Assembly: GCA_919901895.1 (NCBI GenBank)
Contig: CAKKQI010000411.1
Span: 1-13,479 of the forward strand
DNA from: Candidatus Brocadiaceae bacterium
Lineage (GTDB): Bacteria > Planctomycetota > MHYJ01 > JACQXL01 > CAKKQI01
Length of the DNA stretch: 13,479 bases
Reading direction: 5' to 3'
The notes under the pieces were generated by a model. That model saw nothing but the letters and a program-made list of their open reading frames with translations, ran no database searches and was not told the origin of the DNA. A program made the translations under genes and the position numbers. Positions 1 through 5,716 of this stretch are shown one piece after another. Position 1 is the stretch's first letter, and every line of letters starts with the position of its first letter.

Positions 1-2
1 AA

Positions 3-419
3 TCCATTGATAAATTTAATAAAATTGTAGGCACGAACCTGTCGGCCGACCCGCTTCGCCAAAGCGGAAGCGAGGCGATCGAGGCCGGTTCGATTCGGGC
101 CAATCATCAACCAGTAGAAAGCACGGATAAATCTGTGCCTACAAAAAGAGAAGAGGCTGGTTCGGTAAAAACAGACATAGGTTCATTTGCCGAAAACCTG
201 ACCACCGAAGGGATTGACCTGAAAAATCTGCCGGTCGGAACAGAACTCAAAGTAGGCGAATCAGTCCGTTTACGCATTACCCAGATCGGCAAGGAATGCC
301 ATACTAAATGCGCTATTTTCCGTAAAGTCGGTGATTGCATTATGCCGCTGGAGGGAGTTTTTGCCGAAGTGCTGGAAGGCGGGATGGTTAAGGTGGGGGA
401 CCCTCTTATTAAATTATGA
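3..419 (+). CDS. MOSC-domain protein, 5' end outside the window, carrying an in-frame repeat insertion
   Basis: The frame is open from the window edge, so the gene is 5'-truncated by the window. The first residues (SIDKFNKI) and the later SFAENLTTEGIDL, LPVGTELKVGESVRLRITQIGKECH and C-rich tail (GDCIMPLEGVF) match the C-terminal half of small stand-alone MOSC proteins (molybdenum-cofactor sulfurase C-terminal domain family), which bind sulfur or metal-sulfur groups through a conserved Cys. The likely Cys lies in the GKECHTKC segment. Between SIDKFNKI and the FAENLTTEG block, where family members have only a few residues, about 39-45 extra residues are encoded by a palindromic repeat (27-144), and the frame survives. 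A GTG at 135 could start a shorter 94-residue product, but it lies inside the repeat and would remove half the domain, so I treat the whole open frame as the gene. Substrate unknown; such proteins often sit near molybdopterin genes, which would be upstream of the window. Confidence 0.8.
   Translation, partial: SIDKFNKIVGTNLSADPLRQSGSEAIEAGSIRANHQPVESTDKSVPTKREEAGSVKTDIGSFAENLTTEGIDLKNLPVGTELKVGESVRLRITQIGKECHTKCAIFRKVGDCIMPLEGVFAEVLEGGMVKVGDPLIKL
25..144. repeat. Palindromic repeat element inside the MOSC coding frame
   Basis: The element is bounded by a perfect 10-bp inverted repeat, TTGTAGGCAC (25-34) and GTGCCTACAA (135-144). Nested inside are CGAACC (34-39) against GGTTCG (87-92) and a hairpin CCGCTT (51-56) / AAGCGG (62-67). 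The element is more GC-rich than the surrounding gene. It is read through in the MOSC frame without a stop. No transposase is present, so it would be a non-autonomous element. The boundaries are inferred from the inverted repeats and from where the protein departs from its family. Confidence 0.7.
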
Positions 420-460
420 ATTATAAATGCTGAATTATTAATGAAATAAGTCTTTTTGAT

Positions 461-504
461 TTGACATAATTTGCTTATGTAGACCAATTGGACTACATTA
501 TAAT
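461..504 (+). promoter_or_regulatory. Putative promoter/operator region of the antitoxin-asd gene
   Basis: The 88-bp gap before the gene contains TTGACA (461-466) and TATAAT (499-504), and a 22-bp near-perfect palindrome at 477-498 (ATGTAGACCAA / TTGGACTACAT, one mismatched pair). The two hexamers are 32 bp apart, too far to pair as one sigma70 promoter, and TATAAT is only 3 bp from the ATG at 508, so the exact promoter is unclear. The palindrome is a good candidate operator. Phd/YefM antitoxins are known to repress their own promoter by binding such palindromes, and the encoded N-terminal domain is of that family. Confidence 0.45.
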
Positions 505-507
505 AAT

Positions 508-690
508 ATGAAATTTGTAAATGTCCGTAACCTTCGGATTAATGCCTCCCGGGTTATTAGAAAAATTAAACAGGAAGATATTATTGTTACCCGCCGGGGC
601 AAACCGGTCGCCGCTCTTATCCCTCTAAACGAAAATATGATGGACGAGTTTCTGAAATTACGCAAATCAACTCGGTCGCAAAAAAATAAA
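508..690 (+). other. Phd/YefM-type antitoxin domain fused in frame to Asd
   Basis: The first 60 or so codons encode a short antitoxin-like DNA-binding domain with the family pattern: a leading strand (MKFVNVRNLR), a helix (INASRVIRKIKQE) and a DIIVTRRGKPVAALIPL hairpin. No toxin gene (RelE, Doc, PIN) is visible nearby, so it is an orphan. The frame runs on into Asd with no stop. An A7 tract at 680-686 sits at the end of the domain; with one more A the frame would end at once in TAA, giving a stand-alone antitoxin of about 60 residues. Either a true fusion, a slippage site or a sequence error. Confidence 0.7.
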
Positions 691-1797
691 ACTAATTATC
701 AGATTGATCGTCAGATCGGAGCAAAGGTGCTAAAGAAAAAAAATATAAATGTCGCCATTGTGGGAGCCACCGGGGTGGTCGGACTGGAACTGTTAAAGAT
801 ATTAGCCGAACGTCGGTTTCCCATAAAAGAACTGAGGTTGGTTGCTTCAGAGCGTTCGGCCGGTAAAACAGTTAGGTTTAAAGGGGTTAGGTGTCCGATT
901 AAAGGTTTAAGGGGGAATTCATTTCAAGATATAGATATTGCATTTTTCTGTGCCGGCAGTTCGGTCAGTAAAACCTGGGGGCCGGTGGCCGTAAAACATG
1001 GTGCCATCGTCATAGACAAAACCGCGGCCTTCCGGATGGATAAAAATGTTCCGTTGGTCGTACCTGAAGTTAATGGCGAGATCCTTAAAAATCACCGGGG
1101 TATTATTTCCAGCCCCAATTGTTCTAGCATTCCGCTGGCGATGGTTTTAAAACCGCTTCATAATTACGCCCGCATAAAAAGAGTAATTGTATCAACCTAC
1201 CAATCCGTTTCCGGCGCCGGCCTAAAAGCCATTGCTGAGATGGAACAGGAGACAAAACGTATTCTTAACCGATTACCGACGAAGCGAAGCGAAGTCCCGA
1301 CAAATGTCGGGATTACTGATTACCGATTACGTAAAACGAAAATCTTTCCTCACCAGATTTCCTTTAATGCCATCCCGCAAATACCCCAATCCAATGCTTT
1401 CTGCGAGGATAATTATACGGATGAAGAAATTAAGGTTATTAAAGAAACCGGGAAAATAATGGGTAACAACTCTATAAAAATCAGCGCGACCTGTGTGCGC
1501 ATACCGGTTTACCACGGGCACAGCGAATCGGTTAATATTGAATTTGCCAGGCCGGTCTCACCGGCCAAGGCAAGACAGATTTTATCAAAAGCACCGGGAC
1601 TTCAAGTCCTTGACAATCCGGGCAAGCAATTATATCCGACCGCCGTTGAGGCCGCGGGTAAGGATGAGGTTTTCGTCGGTCGAATCAGAATAGATCGGAG
1701 CGTTAAATATGGTTTGAATCTCTGGTTAGTGGGCGATAACATCCGCAAAGGCGCGGCTCTTAATGCCGTTCAGATTGCAGAATTACTCTTAAAATAG
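508..1797 (+). CDS. asd: Aspartate-semialdehyde dehydrogenase with N-terminal Phd/YefM antitoxin-like extension
   Basis: Asd makes L-aspartate 4-semialdehyde from aspartyl phosphate with NADPH, the branch point to lysine/diaminopimelate, threonine and methionine. Residues about 80-92 hold the Rossmann NADP motif (VAIVGATGVVG); the catalytic Cys is C205 in SSPNCSSIP; FPHQISFN and RIPVYHGHSE are family signatures, the latter with the acid/base His. Residues 1-60 are instead a Phd/YefM antitoxin (INASRVI, DIIVTRRGKPVAALIPL), an unusual fusion. A GTG at 727, preceded by GGAG at 718-721, would give a normal Asd in which the catalytic Cys is residue 132, as in the family, so asd may be translated from its own internal start. 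About 16-20 residues before KTKIFPHQ come from a palindromic insertion (1271-1326). The TPR gene follows after 18 bp. The Asd assignment is firm; whether the antitoxin is expressed as a fusion is open. Confidence 0.93.
   Translation: MKFVNVRNLRINASRVIRKIKQEDIIVTRRGKPVAALIPLNENMMDEFLKLRKSTRSQKNKTNYQIDRQIGAKVLKKKNINVAIVGATGVVGLELLKILAERRFPIKELRLVASERSAGKTVRFKGVRCPIKGLRGNSFQDIDIAFFCAGSSVSKTWGPVAVKHGAIVIDKTAAFRMDKNVPLVVPEVNGEILKNHRGIISSPNCSSIPLAMVLKPLHNYARIKRVIVSTYQSVSGAGLKAIAEMEQETKRILNRLPTKRSEVPTNVGITDYRLRKTKIFPHQISFNAIPQIPQSNAFCEDNYTDEEIKVIKETGKIMGNNSIKISATCVRIPVYHGHSESVNIEFARPVSPAKARQILSKAPGLQVLDNPGKQLYPTAVEAAGKDEVFVGRIRIDRSVKYGLNLWLVGDNIRKGAALNAVQIAELLLK
718..729 (+). promoter_or_regulatory. 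Internal ribosome binding site and GTG start for asd proper
   Basis: GGAG at 718-721 is followed after 5 bases by GTG (727-729) in frame with Asd. Translation from here gives VLKKKNINVAIVGATGVVG, the usual Asd N terminus. By contrast the ATG at 508 has only AT-rich sequence before it and no Shine-Dalgarno match. This supports independent translation of Asd. Confidence 0.55.
1271..1326. repeat. Palindromic insertion inside the asd coding frame
   Basis: A perfect hairpin TCCCGAC (1295-1301), loop AAAT, GTCGGGA (1306-1312) lies between two direct copies of GATTACCGA (1271-1279 and 1318-1326). Between the hairpin and the first copy is a short GAAGC-type repeat. The encoded residues (roughly LPTKRSEVPTNVGITDY) have no counterpart in ordinary Asd, where the ILN segment runs almost directly into the KxxxFPHQI block. 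The insertion preserves the frame. Confidence 0.7.
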
Positions 1798-1815
1798 CCA
1801 GCTGGAGAAAATTAA

Positions 1816-2928
1816 ATGAAAAAAATAATATGGATTTTAACCTGTTTAATAGTCATCGTAAATTTTGTCCAGGCTCAGGATCAGGCCGATGCGCATCTTC
1901 AGAAAATTAAAAAATTAATTGATGAGGGTAAACAAGAGCAGGGCGTTACGGAATATCAAAAATTATTGGTAAAATATCCGGAATCAATTGATATTTACCG
2001 TTTATATCAAAATTTAATGCGAGAACTTAATCGAACAGAAGAATTGAAGAAAGAATGTAAAGCCAAGTTAGATAAAAATCAGCAAAAAGCCATCTGGCAT
2101 TACTTTTACGGACGGCTTCTGGAAGGGGAAGCGTTAGAGCAGGAGTTTAAAAAAGCCATCGAATTAGACGAAGATTTTTTCTGGGCGTATAACGGGTTGG
2201 GTTATTATTACAAAGAACAGGCGAAATGGTCCGAATCGATTAAGTTTTTTGAAAAAACCATTGGAATAAAACCTGATTTTGTCGAAGCCAGGCACGGGCT
2301 GGCTCTGGTTTATTACGAACAAAATGAGTTAACCAAAGCCGAACAAACCTGGCATAAGGCATTTGAACTGGCTCCGGATAATCTGGAAATAAAACTCGGA
2401 CTCGGGCTTTGCTATAAAGCCCAGTTACAATATGACCTGGCGATTAAAGCTTTTGATTCGGTGTTACAGATTGACGAAAACTATTGGAAGGTTTACGAAC
2501 CGTTAATCCAGTGTTATTACGCTAAACAAGATTATGAAAAAGGAGGGAGTTTTAGACAAAAAATAAAGGAATTATATCAGCAGACAAAAAACAAAGAGTT
2601 TTTAAGAGAAATAGAAATCACGATTGATGTGGTCAAATCCGGGAAAAAAGTTATTATCGTTAAAGAAATGATTAATTTAGGCCGGGCCGATACGGTTCAT
2701 CTTTCTTTTAACGGTTATATACCGGAGCATGTTTCAGATACGCCCTTTCAGGTTGTTAGCGCTATTTCCAGAAAAATTCCTGAAGGGTTTGCGGTTGAAT
2801 ACGGCTATTACGAAAATAGTCCTGTGGCGATTGATGTGTCCCGACGGACCACTAAAAATTATTCGGAATTCCCTTCTTATCGGCAAATTTTAACCGAGGC
2901 AAAAGATATTCTGGAAAAAGCGAAGTAA
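1816..2928 (+). CDS. Exported TPR-repeat protein
   Basis: A 370-residue protein. Residues 1-20 are a Sec signal peptide with a positive start, a hydrophobic core and a likely cut after VQA; there is no lipobox Cys at the cleavage site, so it is probably periplasmic. TPR units are clear at about 121-154, 155-188, 189-222 and 223-256 (patterns such as AYNGLGYYYKEQ and GIKPDFVEARHGLALVYYEQ), with a weaker helical region at 25-100. Residues 262-370 form a separate, probably beta-rich domain that I do not recognise. TPR proteins act as protein-binding scaffolds; the partner is unknown. A GGAG at 1804-1807 precedes the ATG at good spacing, and the gene lies 18 bp after asd, so co-transcription is likely, but nothing ties it to amino-acid synthesis. 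Confidence 0.85.
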   Translation: MKKIIWILTCLIVIVNFVQAQDQADAHLQKIKKLIDEGKQEQGVTEYQKLLVKYPESIDIYRLYQNLMRELNRTEELKKECKAKLDKNQQKAIWHYFYGRLLEGEALEQEFKKAIELDEDFFWAYNGLGYYYKEQAKWSESIKFFEKTIGIKPDFVEARHGLALVYYEQNELTKAEQTWHKAFELAPDNLEIKLGLGLCYKAQLQYDLAIKAFDSVLQIDENYWKVYEPLIQCYYAKQDYEKGGSFRQKIKELYQQTKNKEFLREIEITIDVVKSGKKVIIVKEMINLGRADTVHLSFNGYIPEHVSDTPFQVVSAISRKIPEGFAVEYGYYENSPVAIDVSRRTTKNYSEFPSYRQILTEAKDILEKAK

Positions 2929-2944
2929 TTAGATGATCCGGCTC

Positions 2945-2997
2945 TATCCGTGCTAATAATCCGTGTAATCGTGATTTAAAAATCAGTGTAATCTGTG
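2945..2997. repeat. GTGTAATC-type dispersed repeat, running into the truA start
   Basis: The gap between the TPR gene and truA is filled by degenerate tandem copies of an (A)ATC-x-GTGTAATC motif: ATCCGTGCTAAT (2946-2957), CCGTGTAATC (2961-2970) and CAGTGTAATC (2984-2993). The last unit runs on into TGTGG, whose GTG (2995-2997) is the only good start codon for truA. Related copies in both orientations lie at 6913-6921 and 6972-6980. Confidence 0.6.
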
Positions 2998-3738
2998 GTT
3001 AGAAACATTAAACTTATTATTGAATACGACGGTACCAATTACTGCGGCTGGCAGAGCCAGGCCGGTCATCATTCCAGTATTCAGGAAACAATCAGCGACG
3101 CACTTAAAAAGATTACGGGTAAAAAAACTACTCTTTACGGCGCCAGCCGGACCGATAGCGGCGTTCATGCGCTGGAGCAGACGGCGAATTTTTTTACCGA
3201 TTCCCGGTTGCCGGCTGAAAAATTTATTCCGGCTTTAAATCATCAATTACCACCTGATATTGTAATTAAACAGGCGCTGGACGTACCGCCTGATTTTAAC
3301 GCCCGGACTAAAGCCCGGCGTAAAACTTATGTTTATACCATTATGGATGGGCCAACCCCTTCCGCTCTCCGGAGAAATTTTATTTATTTTGCCGAGCGGG
3401 CGAAGTTGAATTTAAAAAAAATGAAAAAAGCGGCTCGGAGTTTGGTGGGGCGCCATAACTTCCGGTCTTTCGCGACCAAGGGACATTTGAAAGAAAATTG
3501 TATCCGTGAAATTTATAGTTTAAATATCTGCCGCAAAAAGGATACGCTTCAATTTAAAGTGGCGGGGAATGCTTTCCTTTACAATATGGTGCGCGCTCTG
3601 GTCGGCACCTTACTGATGGTCGGACGCGGTAAAATTCAACCGGAAGAAGTAAAGAAAATCATTGATTCTCACGATAGAAAAAATGCCGGACCTAAGGTGC
3701 CGGCCCAAGGCCTTTGCCTGGTAAAAATAGATTATTAA
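2995..3738 (+). CDS. truA: tRNA pseudouridine(38-40) synthase TruA
   Basis: TruA converts uridines 38, 39 and 40 in the tRNA anticodon arm to pseudouridine in the cytoplasm. The 247-residue product has the typical family length and signatures: IKLIIEYDGTNYCGWQ at the N terminus, the catalytic Asp D54 in GASRTDSGVHALEQ, RRKTYVYTI in the middle, GRHNFRSFA at about residues 152-160 and FLYNMVRALVGTLLMVGRGK near the C terminus. The GTG start at 2995 puts the conserved N terminus at residues 4-6, as expected. No Shine-Dalgarno sequence is visible because the upstream bases belong to a dispersed repeat, which appears to have replaced or created the initiation site. Confidence 0.96.
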   Translation: MVRNIKLIIEYDGTNYCGWQSQAGHHSSIQETISDALKKITGKKTTLYGASRTDSGVHALEQTANFFTDSRLPAEKFIPALNHQLPPDIVIKQALDVPPDFNARTKARRKTYVYTIMDGPTPSALRRNFIYFAERAKLNLKKMKKAARSLVGRHNFRSFATKGHLKENCIREIYSLNICRKKDTLQFKVAGNAFLYNMVRALVGTLLMVGRGKIQPEEVKKIIDSHDRKNAGPKVPAQGLCLVKIDY

Positions 3739-3753
3739 AAGTTTATTCTAATA

Positions 3754-3824
3754 GTAGCGTTGGGGCTTGTCCCCAACAAAAATATTAGGCGGGACATAAT
3801 CCGCCTGAGGCGGACCCGCGCTAC
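3754..3824. repeat. MITE-like palindromic element, copy A
   Basis: A 71-bp element bounded by GTAGCG (3754-3759) and CGCTAC (3819-3824). It contains two hairpins: GTTGGGG / CCCCAAC (3759-3765 and 3771-3777, loop CTTGT) and TCCGCC / GGCGGA (3800-3805 and 3809-3814, loop TGA). Its right half, GGCGGGACATAATCCGCCTG, matches the reverse complement of 13179-13216. It could end truA transcription as a hairpin, but no T-run follows. Confidence 0.65.
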
Positions 3825-3845
3825 CCACGAGATAGGCTCTAATTA

Positions 3846-3871
3846 ATAAAATTTGCCGAAGCAAATTTTAT
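3846..3871. repeat. AT-rich perfect hairpin before cvpA
   Basis: ATAAAATTTGC (3846-3856), loop CGAA, GCAAATTTTAT (3861-3871): an 11-bp perfect stem with a stable tetraloop-like loop. It ends right at the GGGGAG ribosome binding site (3872-3877) of the cvpA-like gene, so it could affect translation. A near copy with the same outer stem is at 13143-13167. Confidence 0.75.
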
Positions 3872-3885
3872 GGGGAGAAAATCTT

Positions 3886-4416
3886 ATGACTCTTGATATT
3901 TTTATGGTGGTGATTTTGCTGGTCGGAACCTACCTGGGCTGGAAAGCCGGTTTCCTGAGGCAAATTGTTCATTTGGTGGCGGTGATTCTAACTGTCGGGT
4001 TAAGCATTTTTTTACAGGAAATAATTTACGGATGGCTCAGCGGAAAATTAGGCAGTTCCGTCTGGTTCGGTTTCGTCGTTTATGTTTTTATTTTCCTGGG
4101 AGTTTACATCGGCTTGTTTTTCCTTACTTTGCTTCTGGAAAAACCCCTGAAAGAAATTCAACCGAATCTGGTTAATCGAATGGCCGGTTCCGTCATCGGT
4201 TTGTTAAAGGTTGCTTTAATCTGCGGCGGAGTACTGTTGCTCTTTGTCCGTTATCCGGTGGCCGAATTTAACAGCCGCCTAACCCCTCATGTTTTAAATT
4301 ATACTAAGTCGGTTGTTTTTATCATGCCTCAAAAATATAAGAATTTAATCAATGATTTTATTAACCAGGCCGCTCAACCTCAGGGGCAATCGCCAGAAAA
4401 AAATGAAAGAAAGTGA
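3886..4416 (+). CDS. CvpA-family inner-membrane protein
   Basis: A 176-residue protein with four predicted membrane helices at about residues 2-19, 27-45, 58-84 and 100-121, and a hydrophilic tail. The first helix pair with LVGTYLGWKAGFLRQI is the typical CvpA (colicin V production, PF02674) signature, and RMAGSVIGLLKVAL matches the conserved third block of the family. CvpA proteins affect envelope stability and stress resistance by an unclear mechanism. I chose the ATG at 3886 because GGGGAG lies 8 bases upstream; an in-frame ATG at 3870 and upstream TTG lie inside the AT-rich hairpin. The 3' end overlaps the next gene by 14 bp, indicating translational coupling. Confidence 0.85.
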   Translation: MTLDIFMVVILLVGTYLGWKAGFLRQIVHLVAVILTVGLSIFLQEIIYGWLSGKLGSSVWFGFVVYVFIFLGVYIGLFFLTLLLEKPLKEIQPNLVNRMAGSVIGLLKVALICGGVLLLFVRYPVAEFNSRLTPHVLNYTKSVVFIMPQKYKNLINDFINQAAQPQGQSPEKNERK

Positions 4417-5650
4417 AACCCATTACCCCGCCCAGGCGGGGTGGGAGCGAGGCCGGCCGACCGGTGCCGGCGGAAAGAAACAAAGCGGTCAGGTTCGGGT
4501 AGTGCATATTATCACCCGCCTGATCTTAGGCGGAGCCCAGGAAAATACGCTTTTAACGGTGGAAGGATTGCAGGCGAAGAGAGAATATGAAGTCTGGTTG
4601 ATTTCCGGTCCGGCTCTGGGGCCTGAGGGAAGTCTTATTTCTCGCGCCCGGGCTAATAAAGTTAACCTGATTATTATCCCGGAAATGCGCCGCAATATTT
4701 ATCCTCTGAAAGATGCCGTCGCGTTTTTCAAACTTTACCGTCTGATCAGAAAAATAAACCCTCAGATTGTTCATACCCATAGTTCCAAAGCCGGATTCCT
4801 CGGCCGCCTGGCCGCTTATCTGGCCCGGGTTAAAGTGATTGTTCATACCATCCACGGATTACCATTCCATCCTTACCAGTCTAAATTCATTAATTTTATT
4901 TATATTTTAACGGAACGAATTGCCGCATCGGTAACGCATCGGATTATCAGCGTCGCTGACGCAATGACTCATCAGGCCGTCAAGGCCGGCGTAGGAAAAC
5001 CGGCTCAATATGAAACAATCTACAGCGGACTGGAATTAAATAAATTTAAAAACCTGTCGTCACCTCAACGGCTGCGTCAGGAATTGGGTATTCGTGAAAA
5101 TCAAAAAGTAATCGGAACGATTGCTCGTTTATTTCCCCTGAAAGGGTACGATTATCTTTTAAAAATTGCCCCGGCTGTGATAAAATTAATTCCTGAGGTC
5201 CGTTTTTTATTTGTCGGCGATGGAATTCTTAAAGATAAAATTATTAGCGAATCTCGGAAATCAGGGATAGCCGAACATATCATTTTGGCCGGCCTGGTCA
5301 ATCCGGAACGCATTCCTGAGATGATAAATATTATGGATGTTCTGGTGCATCCGTCGTTAAGAGAGGGTTTACCGCGGGCCGTTCCACAGGCGCTGGCTCT
5401 GGGTAAACCGGTCGTTGCGTTTGACCTGGACGGGACACGCGAAGTGCTTCGCCGCGGCGAAACCGGTTGGTTAGTTACCCCTACGGACTTTGAACAGATG
5501 ACCAAAGATATTGTGGCTATTCTGACCGGCGACAAAGTGACTGTTCAAAAGATGGGGGAAAGAGGGCGTGACTTAGTTTACCAAAAATTTGACGCCGGTC
5601 TAATGGTGGAAAAAATCAATGCGGTCTACCAAAAATTACTTGCTTTTTAA
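4403..5650 (+). CDS. Family-4 glycosyltransferase (GT-B fold)
   Basis: A 415-residue GT4 enzyme that probably transfers a sugar from a nucleotide-sugar donor to a surface polysaccharide or lipid-linked glycan on the cytoplasmic side. Residues 31-50 hold the acceptor-domain start (VVHIITRLILGGAQENT); IVHTHSSKAGFLGRLAA is the conserved first-domain block; the donor domain begins about residue 220 (VIGTIARLFPLKGYDYL) and holds VGDG and HPSLREGLPRAVPQALALGKPVV. In the usual E-x7-E motif the first Glu is E321 but the second position is Q329, as I recall from several subfamilies of this type. Residues 1-30 are an extra tail encoded by a GC-rich palindromic sequence. ATG 4403 is preferred over ATG 4352 because it lies just before the end of cvpA, but no strong ribosome binding site decides it. 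Confidence 0.88.
   Translation: MKESETHYPAQAGWERGRPTGAGGKKQSGQVRVVHIITRLILGGAQENTLLTVEGLQAKREYEVWLISGPALGPEGSLISRARANKVNLIIIPEMRRNIYPLKDAVAFFKLYRLIRKINPQIVHTHSSKAGFLGRLAAYLARVKVIVHTIHGLPFHPYQSKFINFIYILTERIAASVTHRIISVADAMTHQAVKAGVGKPAQYETIYSGLELNKFKNLSSPQRLRQELGIRENQKVIGTIARLFPLKGYDYLLKIAPAVIKLIPEVRFLFVGDGILKDKIISESRKSGIAEHIILAGLVNPERIPEMINIMDVLVHPSLREGLPRAVPQALALGKPVVAFDLDGTREVLRRGETGWLVTPTDFEQMTKDIVAILTGDKVTVQKMGERGRDLVYQKFDAGLMVEKINAVYQKLLAF
4425..4472. repeat. GC-rich palindromic sequence within the glycosyltransferase N-terminal tail
   Basis: ACCCCGCC (4425-4432) pairs with GGCGGGGT (4435-4442) around a 2-base gap, followed by GC-rich sequence up to 4472 with further self-complementary tetramers (GGCCGGCC at 4451-4458, CCGGTGCCGG at 4461-4470). 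It is coding in the glycosyltransferase frame and yields a low-complexity, Gly/Arg-rich tail lacking any family match. Confidence 0.55.
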
Positions 5651-5716
5651 GAAATAATAATATATATTCTTTATAAGTATGTAATTATTAATAAATTTCC
5701 CCGTAAAAAATTTATA

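Noticed and set aside
135..419. GTG at 135 as the real start of a short MOSC protein
   Set aside because: The GTG is part of the repeat's terminal inverted repeat, and the frame is open further upstream with family-like residues (SIDKFNKI), so the gene very likely starts outside the window.
321..420. Inactive glycosyltransferase because of Gln in place of the second Glu of E-x7-E (protein residue 329)
   Set aside because: I recall Gln at this place in many GT4 relatives with the same EGLPRA-type motif, so it is not evidence of inactivation. The coordinates given here are protein-numbering placeholders near the motif; the DNA position is about 5363-5389.
107..487. 126-codon - strand frame opposite the MOSC gene
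   Set aside because: The + strand frame matches a known family; the - strand product has no family features and spans the repeat and the promoter region.
499..504. TATAAT as the -10 box for the gene at 508
   Set aside because: It is only 3 bp from the ATG, which would place the transcript start inside the coding region, and no -35 is at the right spacing; kept only as part of a loosely defined regulatory region.
2945..2997. CRISPR-like array of GTGTAATC units
   Set aside because: Units are degenerate, only two or three occur, there are no regular spacers of 25-40 bp and no cas genes are nearby.
3759..3777. GTTGGGG/CCCCAAC hairpin as a rho-independent terminator of truA
   Set aside because: The stem is followed by AAAAAT and not by a T-run on the + strand, and the hairpin is better explained as part of a bounded repeat element.
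5152..5535. 127-codon - strand frame opposite the glycosyltransferase
   Set aside because: Overlaps the conserved donor domain of a clear GT4 gene; Ser/Arg-rich shadow translation, no ribosome binding site seen.
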